In this document: positions 1 through 8,630 of the stretch, in pieces
Layout of the letters: each line of letters starts with the position of its first letter
How positions within the stretch are numbered: the first letter of the stretch is position 1
Source of the DNA: Hymenobacter daecheongensis DSM 21074
GTDB taxonomy: Bacteria > Bacteroidota > Bacteroidia > Cytophagales > Hymenobacteraceae
Direction: 5' to 3'
DNA length: 64,000 nucleotides
Assembly: GCF_900141805.1 (NCBI RefSeq)
Contig: NZ_FQYN01000005.1
Span: 248,001-312,000, forward strand
Made by a program: the position numbers and the translations under genes
The notes under the pieces: model-generated
Databases searched by the model: none
Told to the model about the DNA's origin: nothing
What the model saw: the letters and a program-made list of their open reading frames with translations, nothing else

Positions 1-203
1 GTGGCGGGGCAGGCGCTATAGCCAAACGGAATATTGAATAATATCACTATTCACCTGACCAAAATCCGGCAATCGGCTTTGTCAAAACCCGTATTATTCA
101 GCAATTAGGTTTCCTGATGACCCTTTCTGCGGAAGATTGGGAACAGCCGCGGTATTTTGTACTTTTGCCGCCCCCTATGTTTTTGCTTCCGCCGGTTCCA
201 TTT

Positions 204-656
204 ATGAAAAAGAGCTTCCTTCTCATCGCCCTGCTCACTAGCCTTACTCTAGCCGCCCTGGCTACGCCCCCCAACAAGGAGCTATTTGTGGCCGTGATGA
301 AAAATAATGCACCTCAGGTAGAAACCCTACTGGCCGCCGGCGCCGACCCCAACTCTCCCATCGAGGTTGTGCCCGGTTTCCCAACCACCTATCTCATCAC
401 GGCCGCCGGCAATGGCAGCCTGGAGGTGGTGAAAGCTCTGCTCAAGCACAAGGCCCAGGTAAACCAGCCCGATGCCTTCAAGAGCACGGCCCTGATGGCG
501 GCGGCCGGCAAAGGCAACAAAGCTGTGGTGGAGCTGCTGCTGGGCAGCGGGGCCGATGCCAAAGCCAAAGACGACGATGGCAAAGACGCGTTGGCCGCCG
601 CTAAAGAAAGTGGCAACGCGGAGGTAATCAAGCTGATAGAGGCCAAGCTGAAATAG
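204..656 (+). CDS. Secreted ankyrin-repeat protein
   Basis: About 150 residues. I chose the internal ATG at 204 because it gives a classic signal peptide (MKKSFLLIALLTSLTLAALA), whereas the upstream in-frame start at 117 adds a proline-rich leader with no such logic. The mature part carries roughly three to four ankyrin repeats, recognisable by the recurring VETLLAAGADPN, VVKALLKHKAQVN and VVELLLGSGADAKAKD cores. Ankyrin repeats mediate protein binding; the partner is unknown. The signal peptide implies a periplasmic location. It is followed by a strong terminator. Confidence 0.85.
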   Translation: MKKSFLLIALLTSLTLAALATPPNKELFVAVMKNNAPQVETLLAAGADPNSPIEVVPGFPTTYLITAAGNGSLEVVKALLKHKAQVNQPDAFKSTALMAAAGKGNKAVVELLLGSGADAKAKDDDGKDALAAAKESGNAEVIKLIEAKLK

Positions 657-690
657 AACGTCTCTTCGGACAGTATAGCCAGTATAGCAC

Positions 691-723
691 AAGCGGCCGG
701 GTAAATTGCCCGGCCGCTTTTTT
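691..723 (+). terminator. Rho-independent terminator after the ankyrin gene
   Basis: An 11-bp perfect stem (691-701 with 709-719) closes a 7-nt loop and is followed by a T run. It sits 35 nt after the ankyrin stop codon. Confidence 0.85.
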
Positions 724-835
724 GTGGTTACTGCTCTAGTAGCTGGTTTTCGGAATATTTAAAAAACTATTTATCCAATAGGAACTATCTTAGTAATCCT
801 TGCATTTGGGTGGCACAAACCAATTCTACCTGATA

Positions 836-1072
836 ATGCTGAACGTGCAGTTGGCCAACGCTGGATTCTACGAAATTGCTACCCCCGACCATTCTGCGGC
901 GGGCGTGACGCTTGTCCGGCCCGGCCGGCGCGAGGCAGTTCGTGTGTTTCTGCCCTACCATTCGCCGGAAGTAGAAGTGTATGCCGGATCGGTGAAAGAG
1001 GGCCGGCTGGTGTACCAGGGGCCGGCCGAAATTGCGGCTCAGCTGCCGCTGCTGGCGGTTCAGAGAAACTGA
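836..1072 (+). CDS. Small hypothetical protein
   Basis: About 78 residues from the ATG at 836; a TTG start at 800 would add 12 residues with no visible gain. The sequence looks like a compact soluble beta-rich domain (FYEIATPDHSAAGVTLVRP, then VRVFLPYHSPEVEVYAGSV). No family is recognised, and there is no signal peptide or membrane segment. A hairpin follows at 1128. The coding bias resembles neighbouring genes, which is the main reason for calling it. Confidence 0.5.
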   Translation: MLNVQLANAGFYEIATPDHSAAGVTLVRPGRREAVRVFLPYHSPEVEVYAGSVKEGRLVYQGPAEIAAQLPLLAVQRN

Positions 1073-1127
1073 CTGGCGGCTGGCGCAGCTTGTTGGTAAG
1101 TCACAGAAGTTTCACAATACATATGCT

Positions 1128-1184
1128 GGCCGTTTGCTTCGGTCCGATGGCAGAAGCCGCCGGACCGGAGCAAACGGCCGTTTT
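1128..1184. terminator. Hairpin between convergent small genes
   Basis: Arms of 18 bp (1128-1145 and 1162-1179) pair with one mismatch and are followed by GTTTTG. It lies between a plus-strand gene ending at 1072 and a minus-strand gene ending at 1285, so it could stop transcription from both sides. The rest of 1073-1284 shows nothing clear. Confidence 0.6.
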
Positions 1185-1284
1185 GCTGCTCAGCGCTGGG
1201 ACAAATTGCGGTTTGGTTTAATGCGGGGGTGAGCCGGCTTAGGACAGGATTGAACGTTGTAGTTTTTGCGGCTGCAGATTGAAA

Positions 1285-1491
1285 TTACATCCGATCAGGA
1301 AATTTGAGCCGCAGCTGGCGGTCTACATCGAGGGCACCAGCAATACACCACGCCAGCATCTCTTCCGAATCGGAACCGGTTGCCTCTACTTTCGGCCCGT
1401 GCCGCGAGGTCAGACATATATAATACTGCCCTCTCGACCGCTCATCGAACGTCAGCATCCAGCCTTCCGGAATTTTTTCATCTTCACTCAT
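1285..1491 (-). CDS. Small hypothetical protein
   Basis: A 68-residue protein (begins MSEDEKIPEGWMLTFDERSR) lying 9 nt beyond the stop of the GH63-like gene on the same strand. It has an acidic N-terminus, a central beta-like stretch (QYYICLTSRHGPKVEATG) and a C-terminal helix. No family is recognised. Same-strand proximity suggests co-transcription with the glycosidase, but nothing in it indicates carbohydrate work. Confidence 0.55.
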   Translation of the reverse strand: MSEDEKIPEGWMLTFDERSRGQYYICLTSRHGPKVEATGSDSEEMLAWCIAGALDVDRQLRLKFPDRM

Positions 1492-1500
1492 ACGTCATTT

Positions 1501-4131
1501 TCACATCTGCAATAGTCTCACAATCAACCCCGTCCAGCCGGTTTGGTGGCTGGCGCCCATACCGCGGCCGTTGTCGCCGTGGAAGTATTCGTGGAAGAGC
1601 AGGTGGTCGCGGAAGTGGGGGTCGGTCTGGAGTAGGTCGGAGTCGCCGAAGGCGGGGCGGCGGCCGGTTTCGTCCTTCAAAATCAGCTGGGTGAGGCGGC
1701 CGGCCAGGGCGTGGGCTATTTCCTGCAGGTTGAGCTGCCGGCCCGAGCCGGTCGGGTATTCCACCATAAACTTCTCGCCGTAGTAAAAATAAAACTTCTG
1801 CAACGACTCGATAATCAGGTAGTTGATGGGGAACCAGATGGGGCCGCGCCAGTTGGAGTTGCCCCCGAACATACTTGATTCGGCCTCACCCGGCACGTAC
1901 TGCACGGTGAAATCGGTATCCTCGGTGCTGTACACGTAGGGCGTGTCGAGATGGTGGCGCGACATGGCCCGGATACCGAACTCGGATAGAAATTCCTGCT
2001 CATCCAGCATGCGGTGGAGCAGGCTTTTGAGCCGGTCTTGGCGCATGAGCGAGAGCTTGTGGCGGGCCCCCTTGCCGGGCTCGTCCCAGCGGCTGACCAG
2101 CCGGGCCAGGTGGGGCCGGTTTTCGAGCAGCCAGCGGGCCCGGGCCGTAAATTCGGGCAGCGCATCGAGCAGCTCCTGCTCAATTACTTCTACCGCAAAC
2201 AGCGGAATCAAACCCACGATGGAGCGCACCTTGAGCTTGGTCCGCTCGCCGTCGGGGGTGTGCAGCACATCGTAGTAAAACCGGTCCTCGGCGTCCCAGA
2301 GGTTGAATTCGCCGTCGCCGCCGTGGGTCATGGCCTCGGCGATGTAGAGGAAATGCTCGAAGAACTTGCCGGCCATTTCCTGGTACACGGGGTTGGTGCG
2401 GGCCAGCTCCAGGGCCATGCGCATCATGTTCAGGGCAAACATGGCCATCCAGCTCGTGCCGTCGCTCTGCTCGATGAAGCCGCCGGTGGGCAGCGGGGCC
2501 GAGCGGTCGAACACGCCAATGTTATCCAGCCCCAGAAAGCCGCCCTCAAATACGTTCCGCTCGCTTTTATCCTTGCGGTTTACCCACCAGGTAAAGTTCA
2601 GGGCCAGCTTGTGGAACACGGCTTCCAGAAAAGCCCCGTCGCCAACGCCCGCGTTCAGCTTTTTATCCATTTGGTACACGCGCCAGGTGGCCCAGGCGTG
2701 TACCGGCGGGTTCACGTCGTTCAGGTTCCACTCGTAGGCCGGCAGCTGGCCGCTGGGGTGCATGTACCAGTCTTTGGTGAGCAGGCGCAGCTGCTGCTTG
2801 GCAAACTCGGCATCGACCATGGCCAGCGGAATGCAGTGAAAAGCCAGGTCCCAGGCCGCGTACCAGGGGTATTCCCACTTGTCGGGCATCGAGATGATGT
2901 CGGCGTTGTGCAGGTGCCGCCAGGTGCTGTTGCGGCCGGTGCGGCGCTCCTTGGGGGCTTTCTGGCCGGTGGGGTCGCCGTCGAGCCACTGCGTTACATC
3001 GTAATAGTAGAACTGCTTGCTCCAGAGCATGCCGGCGAAGGCCTGGCGCTGCACGTTGCGGGCGTCGGGGTCGGTGAGCGGCTCCTGGAGGCAGTCGTAG
3101 AACTCGTCGGCCTCCAGCTTGCGCTCGGCAAAGAGCTGGTCGAAAGTGGCGAAGGGCTGATCGAACTCCATCTGGCTCAGGCGCAAACGAATCGTCTGGC
3201 TCTCGCCGGCCGGCAGCCGCAGCTTGTATTGTGCGGCCACTTTGGTGCCCTCCTGCTGGGCATTTATGGCGCTGCGCACGCCCTCCACCACGTAGTCGTT
3301 GATGCCGTCTTTGAAGTACAGCCCCTGGGCGGGCAGATCGTAGAGGCGGGCGCCGTTGGTGTCGTTTTCGCAGAACAGCAGCCGGGGCGGCTCGTTGGCG
3401 TGCTGGTCGCAGTAGAGGTGGTAGCGGCCCAGCGTGGGGTGCTCGGCCCGCACCGCGCCGGGCTGGGTTTCGCGCAGCGTGGGGCGCGCCTCCCGGGCAT
3501 CCCAGCTCCAGGTATTGCGAAACCAGAGCTGGGGCAGCACCTGCACGCGGGCGGCTTTGGGGCCGCGGTTGTGTACCGTTATCTGCAGCAGGATATCATC
3601 GGGCCCGGCCTTGGCATACTCGATGAACACATCGAAGTAGCGGCTGTCGTCGAAAATACCGGTGTCAATCAGCTCATATTCGGGCTCCTGGCGGGTGCGG
3701 GCGGCGTTTTCGGCCACCAGCTCATCATACGGAAAAGCCCGCTGCGGATACTTGTAGAGCATGCGCATGTAGGAGTGCGTGGGGGTGCTGTCGAGGTAGT
3801 AGTACAGCTCCTTCACGTCTTCGCCGTGGTTGCCCTGACTATTGGTGAGACCAAAGAGGCGCTCCTTCAGAATCTCGTCCTGGCCGTTCCAGAGGGCCAC
3901 GGCCAGGCACAGGCGCTGCTGGTCGTCGGAGATGCCGCCTAGGCCTTCCTCGCCCCAGCGGTAGGCCTTGCTGCGGGCCATATCGTGGGTGATGTAGTCC
4001 CAGGCGTCGCCGTGGGCGCTGTAGTCTTCGCGCACGGTTCCCCATTGCCTTTCAGTGAGGTAGGGGCCGAATTTCTTCCATTGGGCGCGCTGGGCGTTGG
4101 TATCCAGTAAGCGTAGTTGTTCCTGCGTCAT
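1501..4131 (-). CDS. GH63-like (MGH1-type) glucosidase
   Basis: An 876-residue protein with the layout of bacterial GH63 and mannosylglycerate-hydrolase-like (alpha/alpha)6 enzymes: an N-terminal beta-rich part to about residue 330, then the helical barrel with aromatic motifs such as [20 protein letters not shown], and a C-terminal part with [15 protein letters not shown]. The family hydrolyses alpha-glucosides or mannosyl/glucosyl glycerates. It has no signal peptide, so it is probably cytoplasmic. The N-terminal text ([28 protein letters not shown]) is the conserved opening of this group. The exact substrate cannot be read from sequence. Confidence 0.85.
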   Translation of the reverse strand: MTQEQLRLLDTNAQRAQWKKFGPYLTERQWGTVREDYSAHGDAWDYITHDMARSKAYRWGEEGLGGISDDQQRLCLAVALWNGQDEILKERLFGLTNSQGNHGEDVKELYYYLDSTPTHSYMRMLYKYPQRAFPYDELVAENAARTRQEPEYELIDTGIFDDSRYFDVFIEYAKAGPDDILLQITVHNRGPKAARVQVLPQLWFRNTWSWDAREARPTLRETQPGAVRAEHPTLGRYHLYCDQHANEPPRLLFCENDTNGARLYDLPAQGLYFKDGINDYVVEGVRSAINAQQEGTKVAAQYKLRLPAGESQTIRLRLSQMEFDQPFATFDQLFAERKLEADEFYDCLQEPLTDPDARNVQRQAFAGMLWSKQFYYYDVTQWLDGDPTGQKAPKERRTGRNSTWRHLHNADIISMPDKWEYPWYAAWDLAFHCIPLAMVDAEFAKQQLRLLTKDWYMHPSGQLPAYEWNLNDVNPPVHAWATWRVYQMDKKLNAGVGDGAFLEAVFHKLALNFTWWVNRKDKSERNVFEGGFLGLDNIGVFDRSAPLPTGGFIEQSDGTSWMAMFALNMMRMALELARTNPVYQEMAGKFFEHFLYIAEAMTHGGDGEFNLWDAEDRFYYDVLHTPDGERTKLKVRSIVGLIPLFAVEVIEQELLDALPEFTARARWLLENRPHLARLVSRWDEPGKGARHKLSLMRQDRLKSLLHRMLDEQEFLSEFGIRAMSRHHLDTPYVYSTEDTDFTVQYVPGEAESSMFGGNSNWRGPIWFPINYLIIESLQKFYFYYGEKFMVEYPTGSGRQLNLQEIAHALAGRLTQLILKDETGRRPAFGDSDLLQTDPHFRDHLLFHEYFHGDNGRGMGASHQTGWTGLIVRLLQM

Positions 4132-4356
4132 GGGGGTGTGGCTCCGGGTTCCCGTATTGAATATAAGGATAACCCTATGATTGCGGGGCCGCGGGTGGGA
4201 AGGGCGGCTTCGGCAGAGCGGGCGGGCAAACCGGGCCTGGAGTGGCCGGGCCGGTTCGGGGTGAGTGAAGTTCTGCCGTACTGGTTTTGGGGGGTTTGGG
4301 TTGCTTGCTGGCCGTATTGAGCTGACCAGTTTTACTACCCAGCCAATAAACTACTG

Positions 4357-6996
4357 CTACCGTCCCCCATACGTCACTGACATATAATACAGCCCGCCCA
4401 CGCTCGGCCCGCCCAGATACGACACGTAGTACCGGTTCAGCACGTTGGTAGCGCCCAGCTTGAGGCGGAGCAGCTGTTGCGGCGGCGCGTAGCTTAGCTG
4501 GGCATCAAGCGTGTGGTAGCTGGGCACTTCGCCGCTCACCAGGAAAGTTTGGGAGTAGTAGCGCTGCTGCCAGCGGTAGGCCAGCGCGAAGCCGAAGCCG
4601 CGCCAGGCATCCTCGTTGCCGAGGCCGGCCGTGTACATCCAGCGCGGCGTGTTGAAGCCGTCTTCCAGGCCGTCGCCGGATTCCGTGCGGGCCAGGCGGG
4701 CGTAGGTGGCGCTGGCGGTGGCCTGGTAGCCGCGGGGCAACTCGTAGCGCAGGCCCAGCGAGCCGCCGTAGGTATATACTTTGGTCTGGGCGTTGGTCCA
4801 GAGGCGGTAGCGGCTTTGGGTGGCGCGGCTGTTGAGGTAGATGGCGGCCGAGTCGGGGTTGGTGGTTTTGGGCACGTAGGCTTCTACCTGCGCAATAAAG
4901 TCGCGGTAGGCGTTGTAGTAGAAATCCACGTCGGCGAGCAGGCGGCCGCCGGGCAGCAGCGCCGCCTTGTAGCCCAGCTCCAGGGAGCGAATATGCTCGG
5001 GCCGCAGATACGTGTAGGGCGTGCGGCGCAACAAACTCTGGCTCTGCTCAATGGCCTGCTGGCGCTTCTGCGCCGCTGTGGCCGCCGAGGTATTGGCGTT
5101 GATGGCCGCCGTTACGGCCGCATTGAACGCATCGATGCTACTGCGCAAATAGCTGTTCTCAAACACGCCTTCCGACATCACCCGCAGCCCGCCGATGCGC
5201 TTCACCTGCCCGCTGTTCACGTTGGAAAAACCCTCGAACAGGCTCGGGAAGCGGTAGCCGCTCTGGTAGCTCGCCCGGAAGTTGTGGCGCGGCGCGGGCG
5301 AATACCCGGCCGTGAGGCGCGGATTGAAGCGCGTGGTGAAGTAGTCGTTCTTATCGGCCCGCAGCGTGGCCGTGAGGCGGATTTTGTTCTGCAACAAGTG
5401 GGCGCCGGCCTGCACGAAGCCGCCGGTTTTGGCGTAGGTCAGGTTGTCGCGCAGCGGGTCTTTGCCCCTTTCGGGGTTGATGAAGTAGTTGCCATCGGGC
5501 ACCACGATATAGGTGCGGTGGTCGGCGCCGGCCAGCAGATCAAGGCCCGCGGGCAGCCAGAGCCGGCCGGCCCGGCGCAGCGCCTCGGCAATGTTCACCT
5601 GGCCCTCGGCGTGCAGCATATTGGCTTGCACGCGCAGGGCCGCGCCCTGGTCCCAGTTGTTGATGTTCTGCAGCTCGCGCAGGCGCTGGCGGAACTCCGG
5701 CGTGCCGGGCTGCAGGCGGCCGGCATCGGCGGCGGCGCGGGCCGTGGCGTGGGCCTGGGCCACAGTCTGGCCGTTTTGGGTGGCCAGGTTCCACTCCCGG
5801 GTATAGTCCTTGTTCCAGGCATCATCGGGTTTAAAGCTGCGGTCCAGGTTTTCGGCGGCGGAGCGCAGGTTGTAGCTCCGGCCGGTATTTTCCTGGGTAA
5901 GGTAGGCCCGCGCCTGCACCACGGGGCCGCTGAGCTGCAGCGCGTGCTGCTGCAGGCGGTAGTTTTGCAGGCGGAAGCGGTTGGCGCGCTGGTACACATT
6001 ATCGAGCACGGCCACGCGGTAGGTGTAGGCCAGCTCGGCGCGGGCCCCCAGCTTATAGTGTAGCGCCGCATCGGCCCTGATGGTTTGCAGGTGGTAGTCC
6101 ACCACGGCGCGCTCCTGGTAGCCGGTGCGGGCCACCGAGTAGCTTTTGCCGCCCAGCGTGAGCGTGCTGCGGTCGGAGGACTCGTTGCCGTAGCTGTTCA
6201 CCGGGTCGCGGGCGGGGTTGTCGCTCCCGAAAAGGCCGGTGGTGGCGTTGCCGTTGGGGTTCAGGTCAGTTTGGTCGGTAGCCATCCAGTCGTAGCCGCG
6301 CAGGTAGGTGCCGTTTACTTTGAAGGCCAGCCTGGAAGCCAGTACTTTGGCGTAGCGCAGGCTGGTTTCGGAGTAGGGCCGCGCCCCGGTATGCGGGTCG
6401 TGCAGGTGATTGACGCCGGTTTTTTGCTGTATGCTGAGCCCTGCCGAACTAAACGGGTTGCGGGTGCTGAAATTGGCCAGCCCGTTGATGGCGTTCAGCC
6501 CATACAGCGCCGCCGCCGCGCCCGGCACAATTTCCACCGTGCTGATATCCAAATCACTCGGCCCCAATACATTGCCAATGGGAGCCCCGAGGTGCGGAGC
6601 CTGGTTGTCGATGCCGTCCACGAGTTGGGCAAAGCGCACGTTGGTGGTGTTGGCGAAGCCGCGGGCATTCAGCACCCGAAAGCTCAGGCTGCTGGTGAGC
6701 ACCTGCACGCCCTTCACCTGCTCCAGGGCCTCAAAAAACGACGGGGCCGGCGCCAGCCGCAGCTCCCGCACCGTGAGCTTCTCCACCGTCACCGGCGACT
6801 GCAGCAGGCTTTCCTCCACTTTCGAAGCCGACACGACCACCTCCCCCAGCGACACGCTCCGGCGGGTGGTATCGGCTGTTGCCGCTGCTTTTTGCGGGTT
6901 CGGGCGGCTGCGCTGGGCCGCCACGGGCATGGCCAGGAGCAGCAGGACGCAGACAGCAAGTGGAGCGCCGGAGCGCCAGGATAAAGCTGGGGACAT
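4357..6996 (-). CDS. TonB-dependent receptor under a ModE-box-like site
   Basis: An 879-residue outer-membrane receptor. The ATG at 6996 gives a signal peptide ending near AAQ. A short linker leads to a TonB-box-like stretch (VSLGEVVVSASKVEESLLQSP), a plug domain (about 60-190; VEIVPGAAAALYGLNAINGLANF) and a 22-strand-type barrel ending with an aromatic C-terminal beta strand. It lacks the carboxypeptidase-like N-terminal domain of SusC proteins. A longer reading from 7044 would run through a palindrome matching a ModE box, so I reject that start. The modE-like gene lies immediately upstream on the same strand. Inference: its expression responds to molybdate, and its ligand may be molybdate, tungstate or a chelate of them. 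Confidence 0.85.
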   Translation of the reverse strand: MSPALSWRSGAPLAVCVLLLLAMPVAAQRSRPNPQKAAATADTTRRSVSLGEVVVSASKVEESLLQSPVTVEKLTVRELRLAPAPSFFEALEQVKGVQVLTSSLSFRVLNARGFANTTNVRFAQLVDGIDNQAPHLGAPIGNVLGPSDLDISTVEIVPGAAAALYGLNAINGLANFSTRNPFSSAGLSIQQKTGVNHLHDPHTGARPYSETSLRYAKVLASRLAFKVNGTYLRGYDWMATDQTDLNPNGNATTGLFGSDNPARDPVNSYGNESSDRSTLTLGGKSYSVARTGYQERAVVDYHLQTIRADAALHYKLGARAELAYTYRVAVLDNVYQRANRFRLQNYRLQQHALQLSGPVVQARAYLTQENTGRSYNLRSAAENLDRSFKPDDAWNKDYTREWNLATQNGQTVAQAHATARAAADAGRLQPGTPEFRQRLRELQNINNWDQGAALRVQANMLHAEGQVNIAEALRRAGRLWLPAGLDLLAGADHRTYIVVPDGNYFINPERGKDPLRDNLTYAKTGGFVQAGAHLLQNKIRLTATLRADKNDYFTTRFNPRLTAGYSPAPRHNFRASYQSGYRFPSLFEGFSNVNSGQVKRIGGLRVMSEGVFENSYLRSSIDAFNAAVTAAINANTSAATAAQKRQQAIEQSQSLLRRTPYTYLRPEHIRSLELGYKAALLPGGRLLADVDFYYNAYRDFIAQVEAYVPKTTNPDSAAIYLNSRATQSRYRLWTNAQTKVYTYGGSLGLRYELPRGYQATASATYARLARTESGDGLEDGFNTPRWMYTAGLGNEDAWRGFGFALAYRWQQRYYSQTFLVSGEVPSYHTLDAQLSYAPPQQLLRLKLGATNVLNRYYVSYLGGPSVGGLYYMSVTYGGR

Positions 6997-7013
6997 AAAA
7001 ACCGAAAGAATGC

Positions 7014-7045
7014 TTTGCGTTATATTTTCAAAAATACAACGCAAA
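7014..7045 (-). promoter_or_regulatory. ModE-box-like operator
   Basis: A 32-bp dyad with two 15-nt arms (7014-7028, 7031-7045; one mismatch) around CA. Its core, CGTTATAT, 8 nt, ATACAACG (7018-7041), matches the E. coli ModE box CGTTATAT-N8-AYATAACG, as I recall it, at 15 of 16 positions. It ends 18 bp before the receptor start and lies 21 bp downstream of the modE-like stop, so it would control the receptor gene. Confidence 0.7.
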
Positions 7046-7065
7046 ACGCTGGTCGATGTTTGCCC

Positions 7066-7425
7066 CTACTCCGCCAGCCGCTGCGTTTCTGCCTCAAGAA
7101 AGGCCTGAAACCGCGCCTGCATAGCCCGAAACTCCATAATCAGCTGCTGCCCCTCGGCCGTGACGACGGCCCCGCCGCCGCGCCTGCCGCCTGTTTGAGT
7201 GCTCACCAGCGGCTGCCGTGCCTGCTGGTTCAGCGAATTCACCAGGTCCCAGGCCCGCTTATACGACATCTGCATGGCCTGCGCGGCTTTGGAAATGGAG
7301 CCGAATTCCTGGATCTTCTCCAGCAATTCCAGCCGCCCGATGCCCATAAACCGGTCATCCGGCCCTTCCATCCAGAGGCGGCCGTTCAGGCGAAACGGCA
7401 GATCAGGGCGCAGCAGGTCTTTCAT
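7066..7425 (-). CDS. ModE-type winged-helix regulator (DNA-binding domain only)
   Basis: A 119-residue protein matching the N-terminal LysR-like winged-helix domain of ModE: RLELLEKIQEFGSISKAAQAMQMSYKRAWDLVNSLN, then the TGGRRGGGAVVTAEG wing. Full-length ModE carries two molybdate-binding MOP domains after this; here the protein stops at the dimerisation helix. How molybdate would be sensed is therefore unclear; stand-alone ModE-N proteins are known. It precedes the TonB-dependent receptor on the same strand, with a ModE-box-like dyad between them. Confidence 0.85.
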   Translation of the reverse strand: MKDLLRPDLPFRLNGRLWMEGPDDRFMGIGRLELLEKIQEFGSISKAAQAMQMSYKRAWDLVNSLNQQARQPLVSTQTGGRRGGGAVVTAEGQQLIMEFRAMQARFQAFLEAETQRLAE

Positions 7426-7470
7426 ACCCGCAATTTTAGGGAAATATGCGGGGCGGGTGTTGCCCCTCGC

Positions 7471-7624
7471 CTGTCATCCTGAGCTTGCGAAGGACCTTCC
7501 TCTTCGCCACTGCAAAGCCTTATAAAATGAGTAGAGCCCTTCAGCATAGTAAAGGGCTTTGAGCATTGAAAGGCGTTTTGCAGGGTGGAAAGAGGAAGGT
7601 CCTTCGCTTTGCTCAGGATGACAG
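7471..7624. repeat. Family A composite inverted repeat
   Basis: Two facing copies of the family A unit (GTCATCCTGAGCnnnGCGAAGGACCTTCCTCTT) at 7471-7503 and 7591-7624 flank about 87 bp that contains a second hairpin (GAGCCCTT ... AAGGGCTTT). Together they could fold into one long stem with an inner stem. It lies between the modE-like gene and the dioxygenase gene. The same unit recurs at 31975-32082, 53395-53499 and 53868-53927. Confidence 0.85.
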
Positions 7625-7664
7625 ATGTTTACAAAAGACAGACGACTAAAATTGGCACCTTCAC

Positions 7665-8498
7665 TTACCCCACCACAAAACTCCGCATACTCAACCCGCC
7701 AAAGCTCACCTCCTCAAACACATGCCGAATATCCTCATCCGGCTCCGCCAGCGCCAGGCTATACAGCATCGGAATATAATGATCGGGGGTGGGCACGGCG
7801 AGTGGGCCGCTGGCGCCGGCCTGCTGGTAGTGGGCCAGCGCGGCCAGGTCGCGCTGCTCGATTCTGGTTTTGGCCCAGGCATCGAACTCCGCGGCCCAGG
7901 CGTAGGGCGTGGGGTCGTCGGCCATGAGCTTGGGCATGCTCTGGCGCAGGTTGTGCACGATGTTGCCGCTGCCGATGATGAGCACCCCGCGCCGCCGCAG
8001 AAACTGCAGCTGCCGGGCCAGCTCGGCGTGGTAGGTGATGGGTTTGTAATAGTCGATGCTGAGCTGGAAAACGGGAATATCGGCTTCCGGAAACAGGTGG
8101 TGCAGCACGGTCCAGGAGCCGTGGTCGAGGCCCCACTCGTCGGAGGGGTGCGCGTCGGGCAGGGCGGCCAGCACTTCCTGGGCCACGTCGGGCGCGCCGG
8201 GGGCCGGGTACTGCATGTCGAACAGCGCCTGCGGGAAGCCGCCGAAGTCGTGGATAGTTTCGGGCCGCTCGTTGATGGTGACGAATGAGCCGCGCGTGAG
8301 CCAGTGCGCCGACACCACCAGAATGGCCCGCGGCGGCTGCCGGTTGCGGATATCCAGGCCCAGCGCGTGCAGGGTTTGGGTGAAAGGGTTATCGGCCAGC
8401 GCGTTCATCGGCGAGCCATGGCCGATGAAAAGCACGGGCATCCTGGCCGTTTGCTGGAAGGCGGAGGCGGTTTTGTGGAGGTCTTGCAGGGTGCTCAT
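7665..8498 (-). CDS. Extradiol ring-cleavage dioxygenase, YgiD/DODA type
   Basis: A 277-residue class III (LigB-superfamily) extradiol dioxygenase. Metal-ligand histidines are visible in PVLFIGHGSPMNA (about residue 27), VVSAHW and LDHGSWTVLHHLFP. The length and the ending (SMRSFVVG) fit the YgiD/4,5-DOPA dioxygenase family, which opens catechol rings using Zn or Fe and O2. The true substrate in bacteria is often unknown. It appears monocistronic and is separated from modE by the family A repeat. Confidence 0.88.
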   Translation of the reverse strand: MSTLQDLHKTASAFQQTARMPVLFIGHGSPMNALADNPFTQTLHALGLDIRNRQPPRAILVVSAHWLTRGSFVTINERPETIHDFGGFPQALFDMQYPAPGAPDVAQEVLAALPDAHPSDEWGLDHGSWTVLHHLFPEADIPVFQLSIDYYKPITYHAELARQLQFLRRRGVLIIGSGNIVHNLRQSMPKLMADDPTPYAWAAEFDAWAKTRIEQRDLAALAHYQQAGASGPLAVPTPDHYIPMLYSLALAEPDEDIRHVFEEVSFGGLSMRSFVVG

Positions 8499-8630
8499 TG
8501 AATAGTCAGGATAGCAACCGGAGCCGAAGTGGCGCGGGCAGTCATTGAAACGCTCTCTTAACAGGCACCCGGCAAAAAGTATTTCGCCCTCCCCCTTCCA
8601 GTTCCCACAATTCTTTCACCCTCCGGCGGC

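Noticed and set aside
1..203. Upstream 200 bp
   Set aside because: Scanned on both strands; no gene, clear promoter or repeat could be supported.
1032..1232. 66-residue plus-strand frame
   Set aside because: It overlaps the end of the 78-aa gene and then runs through a terminator hairpin; composition is Arg/Gly-rich without structure.
2014..3942. Long plus-strand open frame opposite the GH63-like gene
   Set aside because: High GC leaves the antisense frame open; the translation is Val/Gly/Ala-rich with no domain, while the opposite strand encodes a clear glycosidase. The same holds for the long frames opposite the TonB receptor (4513-6063), the molybdenum hydroxylase (23544-25919) and the M23 peptidase (40399-42279).
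7014..7045. N-terminal coding sequence of the receptor (start at 7044)
   Set aside because: The extension would encode MRCIFENITQS before a second ATG followed by an ideal signal peptide, and it would lie on the ModE-like palindrome.
7585..7779. Short plus-strand frames across the repeat and the dioxygenase 3' end
   Set aside because: They translate the family A repeat and antisense sequence; the recurring FALLRMT text is a by-product of the repeat.
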